Source of the DNA: a virus
Direction: 5' to 3' (one strand)
Length of the DNA stretch: 46,517 bases
IMG/VR virus record: IMGVR_UViG_3300036045_000514
Span: 1-46,517 of that record
The position numbers and the translations under genes were made by a program. Under the pieces are notes generated by a model. It did no database searches. It was not told the DNA's origin and saw only the letters and a list, made by a program, of their open reading frames with translations. This document shows positions 5,051 to 12,713 of this stretch, one piece after another (the stretch's first letter is position 1; every line of letters begins with the position of its first letter).

Positions 5051-7876
5051 TCAGCAAGGAAACTGGGGCGTTGCGGTCAGAATGCCGTCCTGCCACTGCT
5101 CGCGAGCGTTGTTAATGTTCACCGCGCAAGCATTGGCGGTCAGAACGACGGGTACGCTTGTGGACACCGCCGCGCGCGCGGTTGCGGCTGCCACCTGCGC
5201 TCCTGCCAGATTTGCATTGGCAGTTGCAACCGCCGTGAGTTGTGTGAAGTATTGCGCGTCCAACGTGGCGATAATGGATTGTCGGCTGGCGGGCGCTATC
5301 GTAGGCAGCGTGGTCGCGGTTGGCAGTGGCGTCGGCGTAATCGTGGCGGTGAACGTCGGGCTGGGCGTAAACGTGTTTGTCGGCGTCGGCGTATTTGTCG
5401 GCGTATTGGTGGCGCTAATCGATGTGGTGTCAAGCTCAAACCAGTTGATGTTCGCCCAGTTTGTGTTGTCATTCGTGAGCCAGATCGTTTGCGTACCGCT
5501 GACAGAACCGTTACAAGTGCCAGTAAAGGTTGTGTAGGCGCTTGCCACAATGGAGAACGTACAGAACGCGGGACCGCCAGAGCTTCCGGTGCGCAGCGAG
5601 AACGTTCCCGAACCGCCGCCTTCTGCGCGCAGCCGTGCCGCCACCACGCCGCTTTCCAAGTTTATGCTGTTAAACGAAATCCAGCGTCCGCTGTTAAACT
5701 CGCCCACGATAGACCCGCCGCCAAGCGGGTCGGCAGACCCATAGATTGTAATCCCAGACGCCGCGTCTGTGTAAGTCTCTGCTTCATAGCGCGTGGTGGT
5801 GGTTGTACCGCTGGGCGTTGGGCTGGGCGTGAAGGTCGGGGTCTGCGTTCCTGTCAGAACGAAGTCCAGGTAATCAATGTCCGAATAGCCGTTCACGCTT
5901 TCTACACGCAGCACACGAGTGCCAGATGTCATGTAAACGCCCGTTACCGTCGTGGGCGCATAAACCGCCCAGTCGGTCTGCGCAACGACGTTAAAGATCG
6001 CCAGCGTGGTTGCACCGCTGTTGCTGGATAGGCGCACCTGGCGCGGGCGCGGCGCGGCTGCGTCTGCCTCAGAAGCCGACAGCGTGATGCTGTAATACCC
6101 CGTCGTTGCCACGTTGACGGTGTATTGCATCCAGTCGCCCGCAGCAAAATAGCCAACGGCATATCCAGCCGTGATTGGCTTGATGTCTACGCCCGTCGGA
6201 AAGCGATAGACATTACCGAAGGCGTTGAAGTCCGTTAACCCGTCTGCTTCAAAGAACCCTGCCGCGCCGCCGTCGAAATTCTCCATTTGCAACCGTCCCG
6301 GAACGGCGTGCGCAACGCCATTCGGGTATGGCTGCGATGGGTACGCTGTTGAGGTAGCCGTCGGTACGGGCGTGTTGGTCGTGGTGGCGTTCGTGGTCGG
6401 CGTCGGCGTATTCGTTGGCTGACCAGGCGGGCTGCCGAGATTTTCGGTCGAACCGCTGGCAATCGTATCGAAGTTGAAGGCTCGCCATTGCGTGAACGTC
6501 TGGAAGGCGTTTTGATGAAAGTACCATTGCCCACCCAGCGTTGGGACGTAGTAAGCGTTCCCCGCAATGGTCAGCGCTGTAATCCCGCTATCGCCGCTGT
6601 AATCGAACGTCGCAAACGCGAAGTCGCTATTGGACGCCAATTGCACAATATTGCCCGTGAATGTCCCGGATGTATTCTTGTACTCCGCCACACGTCCGCC
6701 GTCTTCCATCACGACGATCCCGCGTCCTGGCGAATTGGCGTTGACAATCATTGTTCGCCCGCCCGCCGTGAGCGATGTTCCGGGCAGGCAGTTCTGGAAA
6801 AAGTTGTTACTGACAGTCGTGTTGTTATCCGAGCTAATCAGCGCAAATTCTGCTCCAGACCACCCCGAACTGAAGCGCCCTGCGTCGTTCGGTGCGCTGG
6901 CAGGAAGCCCGCTTGCAACCGCGCGGGCGCAACGGGTTCGATTGTTGCGAATGATCGCGCCGTCCGACAATTCATGAACGATATTGAACCATGAATTGAA
7001 TTCCGACACATTGTTTTCGATAAGCGCGCTGTACCCCGTGCCAACGCCTTCATCACTCCACAAGCCGAGTGCCTGGTTCGCGGCGAAATAATTGTACGCC
7101 ACGATCACCTGATCGCCCGGTTGTGCGCTCAAGACATTACAGCGCTGCCCGCCCGTGCCTTGCACTGCATTGTTGAGAATTTTGAAGTGTCCATAGTAGC
7201 GCGCGTCATTAAACACAGCGCCCCACGCATTGTTAATGAAATCGTTGTTTGTAATCGTGGCTTGCGTCCCCTGATAGTAGAGGGATACATACCCGTTGCG
7301 AACGAAATCATTGTTGTCAATGATAATGCGCCTGTCTGTGAACAGCCCCGCCGCCGTTGCCGCTCGTGCGCATGACCAATTGGCGCGCGAAAAGATGACG
7401 CCCGCCACGTTGTCCTCGATGCGATTGTTGAGGATTTGCCAACCGCTGAAGGCGTCAATCGCTGCCTGGTTTTGACCGTAGGCATTGTTGGTGTAGTAAC
7501 GCCGGATGACAAAGCCATCGATGATCACACCCACGATTGCGCCTGGCTGCGCAACAGTGCCGAACTGAAAATCGTTTGAGAAAGCGTGTGTGGTTACGTT
7601 ATTGCCGTCCAGAATCGCCCCGTGCAGATTCTGGGAGGTAAAGCGGTCGCCGTTTTCGGGACGCACGCTAAATCCTGAGTACGTACCGTCGCTCAGACAG
7701 TACTCCGTTCCCGGCGGGTTGGCATTCAGCACGGCTGCCCAGTTTGAAGACGGACTGAGGCTAATTGCGCCCACCTGACAGCGCCCCACCTGCGCAATAA
7801 GGCGCTCCCCACCGAGCAAAGGCGATAGGATTAGTACCAGCGTGATCAGTCCAATGATGAGTATGCGCTTTTTCAT
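5051..7876 (-). CDS. Secreted right-handed beta-helix protein with CBM6-like modules and Thr/Pro linkers (941 aa)
   Basis: The N-terminus is a classical signal peptide (MKKRILIIGLITLVLILSPLL) with possible cleavage near residues 28-30. Residues about 40-470 show repeated N-N-x-[FI] turns (IDNNDF, ITNNDF, ILNNAV, IENNVS, IRNNRT) typical of right-handed beta-helix lyases and depolymerases. A PTNTPTPT-type linker follows, then a CBM6-like module (about 525-680, AGDWMQYTVNV, SDIDYLDFVL), a second linker, a second CBM6-like module (about 700-835, RYEAETYTDA, NINWFEL), a third linker and an Ala/Thr-rich helical tail. It is in the late operon directly after the tail-tip genes. Carbohydrate binding or cleavage is likely; a signal peptide on a tail-cluster protein is unusual. 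No catalytic residues can be assigned. Confidence 0.8.
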   Translation of the reverse strand: MKKRILIIGLITLVLILSPLLGGERLIAQVGRCQVGAISLSPSSNWAAVLNANPPGTEYCLSDGTYSGFSVRPENGDRFTSQNLHGAILDGNNVTTHAFSNDFQFGTVAQPGAIVGVIIDGFVIRRYYTNNAYGQNQAAIDAFSGWQILNNRIEDNVAGVIFSRANWSCARAATAAGLFTDRRIIIDNNDFVRNGYVSLYYQGTQATITNNDFINNAWGAVFNDARYYGHFKILNNAVQGTGGQRCNVLSAQPGDQVIVAYNYFAANQALGLWSDEGVGTGYSALIENNVSEFNSWFNIVHELSDGAIIRNNRTRCARAVASGLPASAPNDAGRFSSGWSGAEFALISSDNNTTVSNNFFQNCLPGTSLTAGGRTMIVNANSPGRGIVVMEDGGRVAEYKNTSGTFTGNIVQLASNSDFAFATFDYSGDSGITALTIAGNAYYVPTLGGQWYFHQNAFQTFTQWRAFNFDTIASGSTENLGSPPGQPTNTPTPTTNATTTNTPVPTATSTAYPSQPYPNGVAHAVPGRLQMENFDGGAAGFFEADGLTDFNAFGNVYRFPTGVDIKPITAGYAVGYFAAGDWMQYTVNVATTGYYSITLSASEADAAAPRPRQVRLSSNSGATTLAIFNVVAQTDWAVYAPTTVTGVYMTSGTRVLRVESVNGYSDIDYLDFVLTGTQTPTFTPSPTPSGTTTTTRYEAETYTDAASGITIYGSADPLGGGSIVGEFNSGRWISFNSINLESGVVAARLRAEGGGSGTFSLRTGSSGGPAFCTFSIVASAYTTFTGTCNGSVSGTQTIWLTNDNTNWANINWFELDTTSISATNTPTNTPTPTNTFTPSPTFTATITPTPLPTATTLPTIAPASRQSIIATLDAQYFTQLTAVATANANLAGAQVAAATARAAVSTSVPVVLTANACAVNINNAREQWQDGILTATPQFPC

Positions 7877-8406
7877 CCAAGTTCCCCCAACGTGCTTTCT
7901 TGTTCTCGGAGATATACGGCAACTTCCAGTTCACCATTGGCGCGCAGGCTAATCCGTCGCAAGGTGCTGAAACCGTCAATGTCCACAATGACGTGCGGCT
8001 GACGCCCCAAAAAGGGACGCCAGTTGACCAGATAGAACAATCGTGCGCGTGCGATTTCGTACTCCGCATTGACAGATGTGTAATGTTCCATTTGTGTGCT
8101 TTTGGCGGCGAGCAGATTGGCGCGCGTATTCAGAAACGGGATGATTTCGCGCGGGTAATCCCAGACGTTGGGCGGGAAGGTAATCGCCAATTGCTGCTCG
8201 GTCGGCGCTAGCGCAGCGAGCGCTGCGTTGCGTTCTGCCTTTATTGTTTCAAAGTCAACGACGGTGTTTGCCAATGCCTGCCAGTAGGTCTCTGGCGTCA
8301 TGTCGGTTATGGTCGGCGTGGAAGATGTCGCACCAGGTAAAACGTAGTCTACGCGATAGACGCCCGCCACGTTCGGGAAGACGCCGACCTCAATGTACTG
8401 GTTCAT
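7873..8406 (-). CDS. Hypothetical tail-region protein (177 aa)
   Basis: ATG at 8406 overlaps the stop of the upstream gene (ATGA), and its own stop overlaps the next start, so it is translated between two genes with signal peptides. The first 30 residues look beta-rich (YIEVGVFPNVAGVYRVDYVL). The centre (about 40-115) is helical and Ala-rich, with an FPPNVWDYPREIIPFL segment. The C-terminus is beta-rich. There is no signal peptide or membrane segment. No family is recognised. Position suggests a baseplate or tail-fibre accessory protein, or a partner of the secreted protein encoded next to it. Confidence 0.65.
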   Translation of the reverse strand: MNQYIEVGVFPNVAGVYRVDYVLPGATSSTPTITDMTPETYWQALANTVVDFETIKAERNAALAALAPTEQQLAITFPPNVWDYPREIIPFLNTRANLLAAKSTQMEHYTSVNAEYEIARARLFYLVNWRPFLGRQPHVIVDIDGFSTLRRISLRANGELEVAVYLREQESTLGELG

Positions 8407-8825
8407 GGTCTCCCCGCCAGACGAATGGGTTCAGACGGAATGACGCACGGCAGCGCGCCGACTTCGCATACTTGGTGCGGAGCGGCGTAGCTGGCGCTGG
8501 CTGGATTGATGACAATGCCGTATGTCCACTCGTCGTTATGCAGATCGTACAGATAACCGTAGACTGTGACCCGCAATGCCAGCGGTTCATCGCGCGTTCC
8601 CGCATTCACGATGAGTTCTGTCCCGACGGGCAGCAAGAACGGAAGACACTCCGAGTGCAGAATGGGGTTTAAGCCAAAGTCACACACCGGATCACACAAT
8701 GTCGGAATACCCAGAATGGTGTTTCCGTTCTCGATACAATCGGGATTTCCCGTCTGTGCGGAAATTTCGGCGGGCGCAGTGAACGCAAACAGCGCCAGCA
8801 ACGCCAGCGCAAACAAGATACGCAT
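8403..8825 (-). CDS. Small secreted Cys-rich protein (140 aa)
   Basis: The start at 8825 is chosen because AGGAG lies eight bases before it and it opens a clear signal peptide (MRILFALALLALFAFTAPA). A longer frame begins upstream but overlaps the tail hub gene. The mature part has six Cys residues in three clusters (NPDC; LCDPVCDF with SEC; VCEVGALPC), which fits disulfide bonding outside the cell. The middle is beta-rich (LRVTVYGYLYDLHNDEWTYG). No family is recognised. With the 941-residue protein it makes two exported products in the late tail cluster. One of the five TTCCG palindromes (8748-8763) lies in its signal-peptide coding part. Confidence 0.65.
   Translation of the reverse strand: MRILFALALLALFAFTAPAEISAQTGNPDCIENGNTILGIPTLCDPVCDFGLNPILHSECLPFLLPVGTELIVNAGTRDEPLALRVTVYGYLYDLHNDEWTYGIVINPASASYAAPHQVCEVGALPCVIPSEPIRLAGRP
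8748..8763. repeat. TTCCG palindrome, copy 2 (degenerate)
   Basis: TCCCGTCTGTGCGGAA matches the 16-base core of the other copies, with one change in the left arm. Outer bases extend the symmetry as ATTTCC...GGAAAT. It lies within the coding sequence of the small secreted protein. Confidence 0.45.
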
Positions 8826-8836
8826 GTGATTGTCTC

Positions 8837-10624
8837 CTAGTCGGGAAGAATGGCTTGCAGGACGCCCAACAGCGTGATGTTGCATTCAATCATGCCGTGC
8901 GTGGCGGCAAACGTCGTGATTGGTCGATTGGGAAATTCGGTGTTTATTGACTGCGCACCCGGCGGTATCTCGCACACAAATTCGATGACGTGTTCCCGTT
9001 GCCAGTTGTCACCATCCACGATGTATTCGCTAATGTCCAGTGTTTGCGTGACTTGCGAGGCTGGAAAGCTGGTTGCCCATTTTCCACCTAGCGCCGCCGT
9101 GCGGTCTACGCCATTGATAAAGACGCTGAGGTTGTACGGGTATTTGTCGTCAACCGTCACCTCCCATGAAAACGTGCCAAAGCCCTTCTCGTTCGCCACG
9201 TCTTCCTGCCCCGCCGCCGCCGTTGCAAACAGCGGAAACGTCCTGAATTGCACCTCTACGCGCAACAGGTTGAGGAAGAATTCATTGGCGCGAAACGTGA
9301 AGCGCGCTCGCTTGCTGTAGTTTGAGTTGAGTGGCGTTTCGCTGCGCACCGCGTCCTTTTGCGAAAATGTAACGGCGGTCATCGATGTGCTGGGCTTTAG
9401 CCCGCGCAATTGCACTGCCTCGACCGTGTTAATAATGCTGTCGACGGCGTCTTCAAGCGGGCGATCTATCGTGTCCATTTCGAGCGATACGGTAGGCGCT
9501 CCACTTGCTGAAAAGGTTTCGTTTACGCCGATCACGAACATATCCTGATTGATGCTCAGGTAGCGGTCTGGTTTGCCGTATTCGCTTTCCAGCATTCCGT
9601 TGTACGTCACGCGCACCTGATCGCCCGGTCGTATCGTTTGTGGGCATTTGCTCAGAGACGCGCGTACTGCGTAGGTGGGAAACGCATTCTTGCGCAGATA
9701 TGCACCCGCCGCCGCAAGCAGGCTGTTGGCGGCAATCGTTGCGGCGCTCACAGAATTGGATGTGGGCGCGATGTCCTGAAATTGCACCACCTTCTGCGCA
9801 AGCCCATACAGCCCGATGCTTGTCAGGTCTTCTAAAAGGTAGATGGGCTTGTTTATGACATTCAGGCTGCGGCGGCTGTAAAACGTTGTGGCATTTGCGC
9901 GGCGCAAGTCCAGCGCCGCCTCCCCCTCACCCGCGCCCAACGGGATGATGCTGTTGACGATGTCTTCGCTTTCGCGAATGAGCGCGATGCTGGTGATAAG
10001 TGCAATCTCGCGATTGTCCAGCAATTCCTGACGCCCGCTATCGACATTGGTAATCAGCAGGGGGATACGCTCGCCAAACGCGCCGATTTCCAAGACGCGC
10101 CCGGTGGTCATGCTGGTGCGCATATGCGCGTCAATGTTCCTGACCAGACCTTTGATTGCCTTAAAGACGCTCGCGCCGTCAAAGCGATCATCACGAATGA
10201 GCGACGCAAACTGACTGCTGATGTTGGCAGTCCAGCCGCCGGGTACAAGCGCGAGCAGCGCATTAACCTCAAACTGTACGGTTGTGTTGGCATATACGCG
10301 CGCCAGAAGCGTACTGATTCGATGTAGCTCGTGTAGTTCGTCAATGCATTCATAGCGCACGGTGCGGTTCGCCGTGTGCTGAATGCGCGTAATCGCGCCC
10401 GACACCAGCCGCCGCGAATAGCCGTTCTCGCTCACCCAAAATGTCACCGTGCGCTGGAATTGCAGAATAGCAACTGACTGCGTATCGCTAATCGGGATTT
10501 CAAACGAGAAAGACCCGATTTCATCCAAGCGGCGGCGTACCGAGAGCGAGATGGCGCTGTTGACCGTTCCGGCACCGACGCGGTAGCCAAGACCGTCAGC
10601 AACCTCTGCGTAAAGGCAAGGCAT
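8837..10624 (-). CDS. Tail hub / tail-associated protein, Gp37-like (595 aa)
   Basis: The N-terminal 400 residues match the pattern of the siphovirus ReqiPepy6 Gp37-like tail hub family: a start with RRRLDEIGSFSFEIP, then VSGAITRIQHTANRTVRYECIDELHEL, which is the typical change to a hub domain, and a later RPGDQVRVTYNG segment. The C-terminal 200 residues form a beta-rich extension (FGTFSWEVTVDDKYPYN) that may be a carbohydrate-binding or structural jelly roll. Place in the operon after tape measure and Dit-like genes agrees with the central hub at the tail tip. Family assignment is by remembered pattern and synteny. Confidence 0.75.
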   Translation of the reverse strand: MPCLYAEVADGLGYRVGAGTVNSAISLSVRRRLDEIGSFSFEIPISDTQSVAILQFQRTVTFWVSENGYSRRLVSGAITRIQHTANRTVRYECIDELHELHRISTLLARVYANTTVQFEVNALLALVPGGWTANISSQFASLIRDDRFDGASVFKAIKGLVRNIDAHMRTSMTTGRVLEIGAFGERIPLLITNVDSGRQELLDNREIALITSIALIRESEDIVNSIIPLGAGEGEAALDLRRANATTFYSRRSLNVINKPIYLLEDLTSIGLYGLAQKVVQFQDIAPTSNSVSAATIAANSLLAAAGAYLRKNAFPTYAVRASLSKCPQTIRPGDQVRVTYNGMLESEYGKPDRYLSINQDMFVIGVNETFSASGAPTVSLEMDTIDRPLEDAVDSIINTVEAVQLRGLKPSTSMTAVTFSQKDAVRSETPLNSNYSKRARFTFRANEFFLNLLRVEVQFRTFPLFATAAAGQEDVANEKGFGTFSWEVTVDDKYPYNLSVFINGVDRTAALGGKWATSFPASQVTQTLDISEYIVDGDNWQREHVIEFVCEIPPGAQSINTEFPNRPITTFAATHGMIECNITLLGVLQAILPD

Positions 10625-11590
10625 TTAGCACTCCACAACGGCGGAAATTCCCGCCTGGTACAAGCCCGACAATGCGCCATTGTCGCCATAAAACGTGACC
10701 GTTGCGCCGCTGGCAACTTCCAACAGATGGATCGCATTCCATCCGATGGGCATTAGCACGTTTACAGGAGCGTGCAACTGCACAACGCTTGAACCCGGTT
10801 GAGCGCCAGACGGCGCGCCCGTCGGTGCGGTTGTGGAATTCACGCCTATACCGATTGCGCCATGCACACCGCCTGTTGCGGTGGCGTATCCCGATCCGCG
10901 CACGATGCCAACCGACCCCGCATCACCAGTAATGGCGTTTACGCGCGCGGTGGGCGTGCCGCCGCCATTATATGCGCGCCAAGTGCCAGTGGCGTATGTC
11001 CAGCTATCGGCGGCTTCGGTCGCCACAATACCGCGATTTACACGGTTGAACTGATTCCAGAGAACTGAATTGCTGGCAACCTGCGCACACGTACCCAAAG
11101 AGGTCGTGCGAACAGTGCCAAGATACAGGTGGCTGCCTGGATTGGCAGTGCCAGCCATGCACCAAACACCATTTACGCGCGTCAAGGCAGTGGCGCGAGT
11201 CGTGCTGTTCGTCCATGCGATTGCGGTCAGCATCACCGTGCCATTGGTGTTCGCAGACGCGAATATGTCGACATTCGTGCCTGCTGCAATGCCACTCAGA
11301 GACACGGACGCCGTGCCGATACCGATTGGACGCCAGGCATTGATTGCGGTGTCCAACAGTACGACGTAGTTGCCTGAATATGCCACGAGGTAAACGAAGC
11401 CGCTGCTGATGTCCCCTGTCGCGATGGGTGACGCCGCCGACAGCGCCAGCCGCCCGCCCGACATACTCCCGATACCCGCCATGTACGCGATGCCCAACTC
11501 GGCGTCAAGACCGTCAAATGCGTTGCGCACGCTCATCGCGGTTGCAAATTGATTGGCGACAATCGATGAAACGTCAACAAATTTTGCCAT
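10625..11590 (-). CDS. Tail fibre / tip accessory protein (321 aa)
   Basis: The sequence is rich in Gly, Ala, Ser, Thr and Asn and almost free of Lys. It has short beta-strand-like repeats (SVSLSGIAAGTNVDIFASANTN) and a C-terminal part that looks like a virion surface beta-structure (GATVTFYGDNGALSGLYQ). The first 35 residues are helical (VANQFATAMSVRNAFDGLDAEL), as in proteins that attach to a baseplate. It sits between Dit-like and hub genes, where receptor-binding or upper-baseplate proteins are common. I cannot assign a family or receptor. Confidence 0.65.
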   Translation of the reverse strand: MAKFVDVSSIVANQFATAMSVRNAFDGLDAELGIAYMAGIGSMSGGRLALSAASPIATGDISSGFVYLVAYSGNYVVLLDTAINAWRPIGIGTASVSLSGIAAGTNVDIFASANTNGTVMLTAIAWTNSTTRATALTRVNGVWCMAGTANPGSHLYLGTVRTTSLGTCAQVASNSVLWNQFNRVNRGIVATEAADSWTYATGTWRAYNGGGTPTARVNAITGDAGSVGIVRGSGYATATGGVHGAIGIGVNSTTAPTGAPSGAQPGSSVVQLHAPVNVLMPIGWNAIHLLEVASGATVTFYGDNGALSGLYQAGISAVVEC

Positions 11591-11592
11591 GC

Positions 11593-11829
11593 CTAGTCTC
11601 CGTCGCCGCCCTGTTTGCGAGCGAATTCAAGCCCCGTGCGGTGCGCTTCAAGCAACACATCGATCAACGATTGGGTGTCTTCAAGGCTCAATTCAAAAGT
11701 GCTGGTCTCAAACGACTTTTCGCCATGCCACATGATTTTTGCGGCGATATAGGGCATTGCGCCTATGGGTTGGCGCGTCTCAATAATGAATAGCGCGTCC
11801 AACCTTTTCTTCGGTGCTGCGTTCTTCAT
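11593..11829 (-). CDS. Small tail-region protein (78 aa)
   Basis: ATG at 11829 is preferred because AAGGAG lies nine bases upstream; an earlier in-frame start overlaps the Dit-like gene. The N-terminus is basic (MKNAAPKKRL). A central MWHGEKSFETSTFELSLEDTQSLIDVLLEAH region suggests a beta-alpha fold, with a charged C-terminus (RKQGGDGD). No family is recognised. The position between the Dit-like protein and a tip protein suggests a small tail assembly or baseplate component. Confidence 0.6.
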   Translation of the reverse strand: MKNAAPKKRLDALFIIETRQPIGAMPYIAAKIMWHGEKSFETSTFELSLEDTQSLIDVLLEAHRTGLEFARKQGGDGD

Positions 11830-11849
11830 TGCATTGCACTCCTTGCTGT

Positions 11850-12713
11850 TTACACCCACGTATCCCAGTGTGTCGTGATTAGCGTGCCTGTTCCGGCGCT
11901 CAGAGAAACACGGAACGTATTGACGCCCAGCAACAGGCGTATCCAGTCGGGATGACTGTAATTCAGATAGATAAATTGGCTTGCGCCGTTGGCGCGCACG
12001 GTTTTGCCACGCGCGTCTATGCGCAGGTAGACCGATCGCGTAAGGATGTTCTGGAATGTGAGCGCTTCATATGCCACGCCGTTGACCATGCGCGCGATGG
12101 TGAACAGACACGAGGCGGGTATTTGCGCCTCCAGGACGGGCAGCGCGGGCGCGTTACCGCTGTTTGTGACAGTGAACGTTTGTGCCGTTGTGCTAATGGC
12201 GACTTCGGGTGACGATGTGGCGGGCTGCCATCGATAGCCGTCCCATGTCCCCTGATCCCAAATCAATCCCAGCGCCATCGATGGCGGAATGCTGTACCAG
12301 CGTGCATCAGGTGCATCGAAATTGAGCGTAAGTCGCTGGTGCAAGTCCGCCTGCCCGGACGTGTCTTCCGGCATATCTACGGCGGCAACGCTGGCGTGTG
12401 TCCAGCGTTCGGCGCGCAACGGATAATCAGTCGGGCGCACATACAGACGCCCCGCGCCCCACTGAGATAGCGCACGAATGCTATCCCGCAATGTGTCCAT
12501 ACCCGCGCGCGTCGGGCTGACGAGCGTAAACGACTGGCGTATGCGTCCAACGGGCGTTGGAGCAGGAGCAGCGCCATAAAGCGACACCCCGCCCGACATA
12601 CCTGCCGTGCGCACGATGTTCGACTGCACATCTGCAAAATTGCAGTCATACGCCGCAATCGTGGCGGGGAACGTGTAGGTTTGTCCGTTTGCCTCGAAAC
12701 GATTGAGTCTCAT
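11850..12713 (-). CDS. Distal tail protein, Dit-like (287 aa)
   Basis: It follows the tape measure gene with an ATGA overlap (12710-12713), the standard Dit position in siphoviruses. The protein is beta-rich throughout, starting with YTFPATIAAYDCNF. A segment of the type LRDSIRALSQWGAGRLYVRP is like the Dit N-terminal half. A C-terminal half with paired beta motifs (VYLRIDARGKTVRANG, FRVSLSAGTGTL) resembles a galectin-like lobe. It should form the ring joining the tail tube to the tip. Assignment rests mainly on order and fold-like pattern. Confidence 0.65.
   Translation of the reverse strand: MRLNRFEANGQTYTFPATIAAYDCNFADVQSNIVRTAGMSGGVSLYGAAPAPTPVGRIRQSFTLVSPTRAGMDTLRDSIRALSQWGAGRLYVRPTDYPLRAERWTHASVAAVDMPEDTSGQADLHQRLTLNFDAPDARWYSIPPSMALGLIWDQGTWDGYRWQPATSSPEVAISTTAQTFTVTNSGNAPALPVLEAQIPASCLFTIARMVNGVAYEALTFQNILTRSVYLRIDARGKTVRANGASQFIYLNYSHPDWIRLLLGVNTFRVSLSAGTGTLITTHWDTWV

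Noticed and set aside
12273-12286. CGCCATCGATGGCG palindrome
   Set aside because: Single 14-base palindrome within the Dit-like coding sequence, not repeated elsewhere and explainable by chance.
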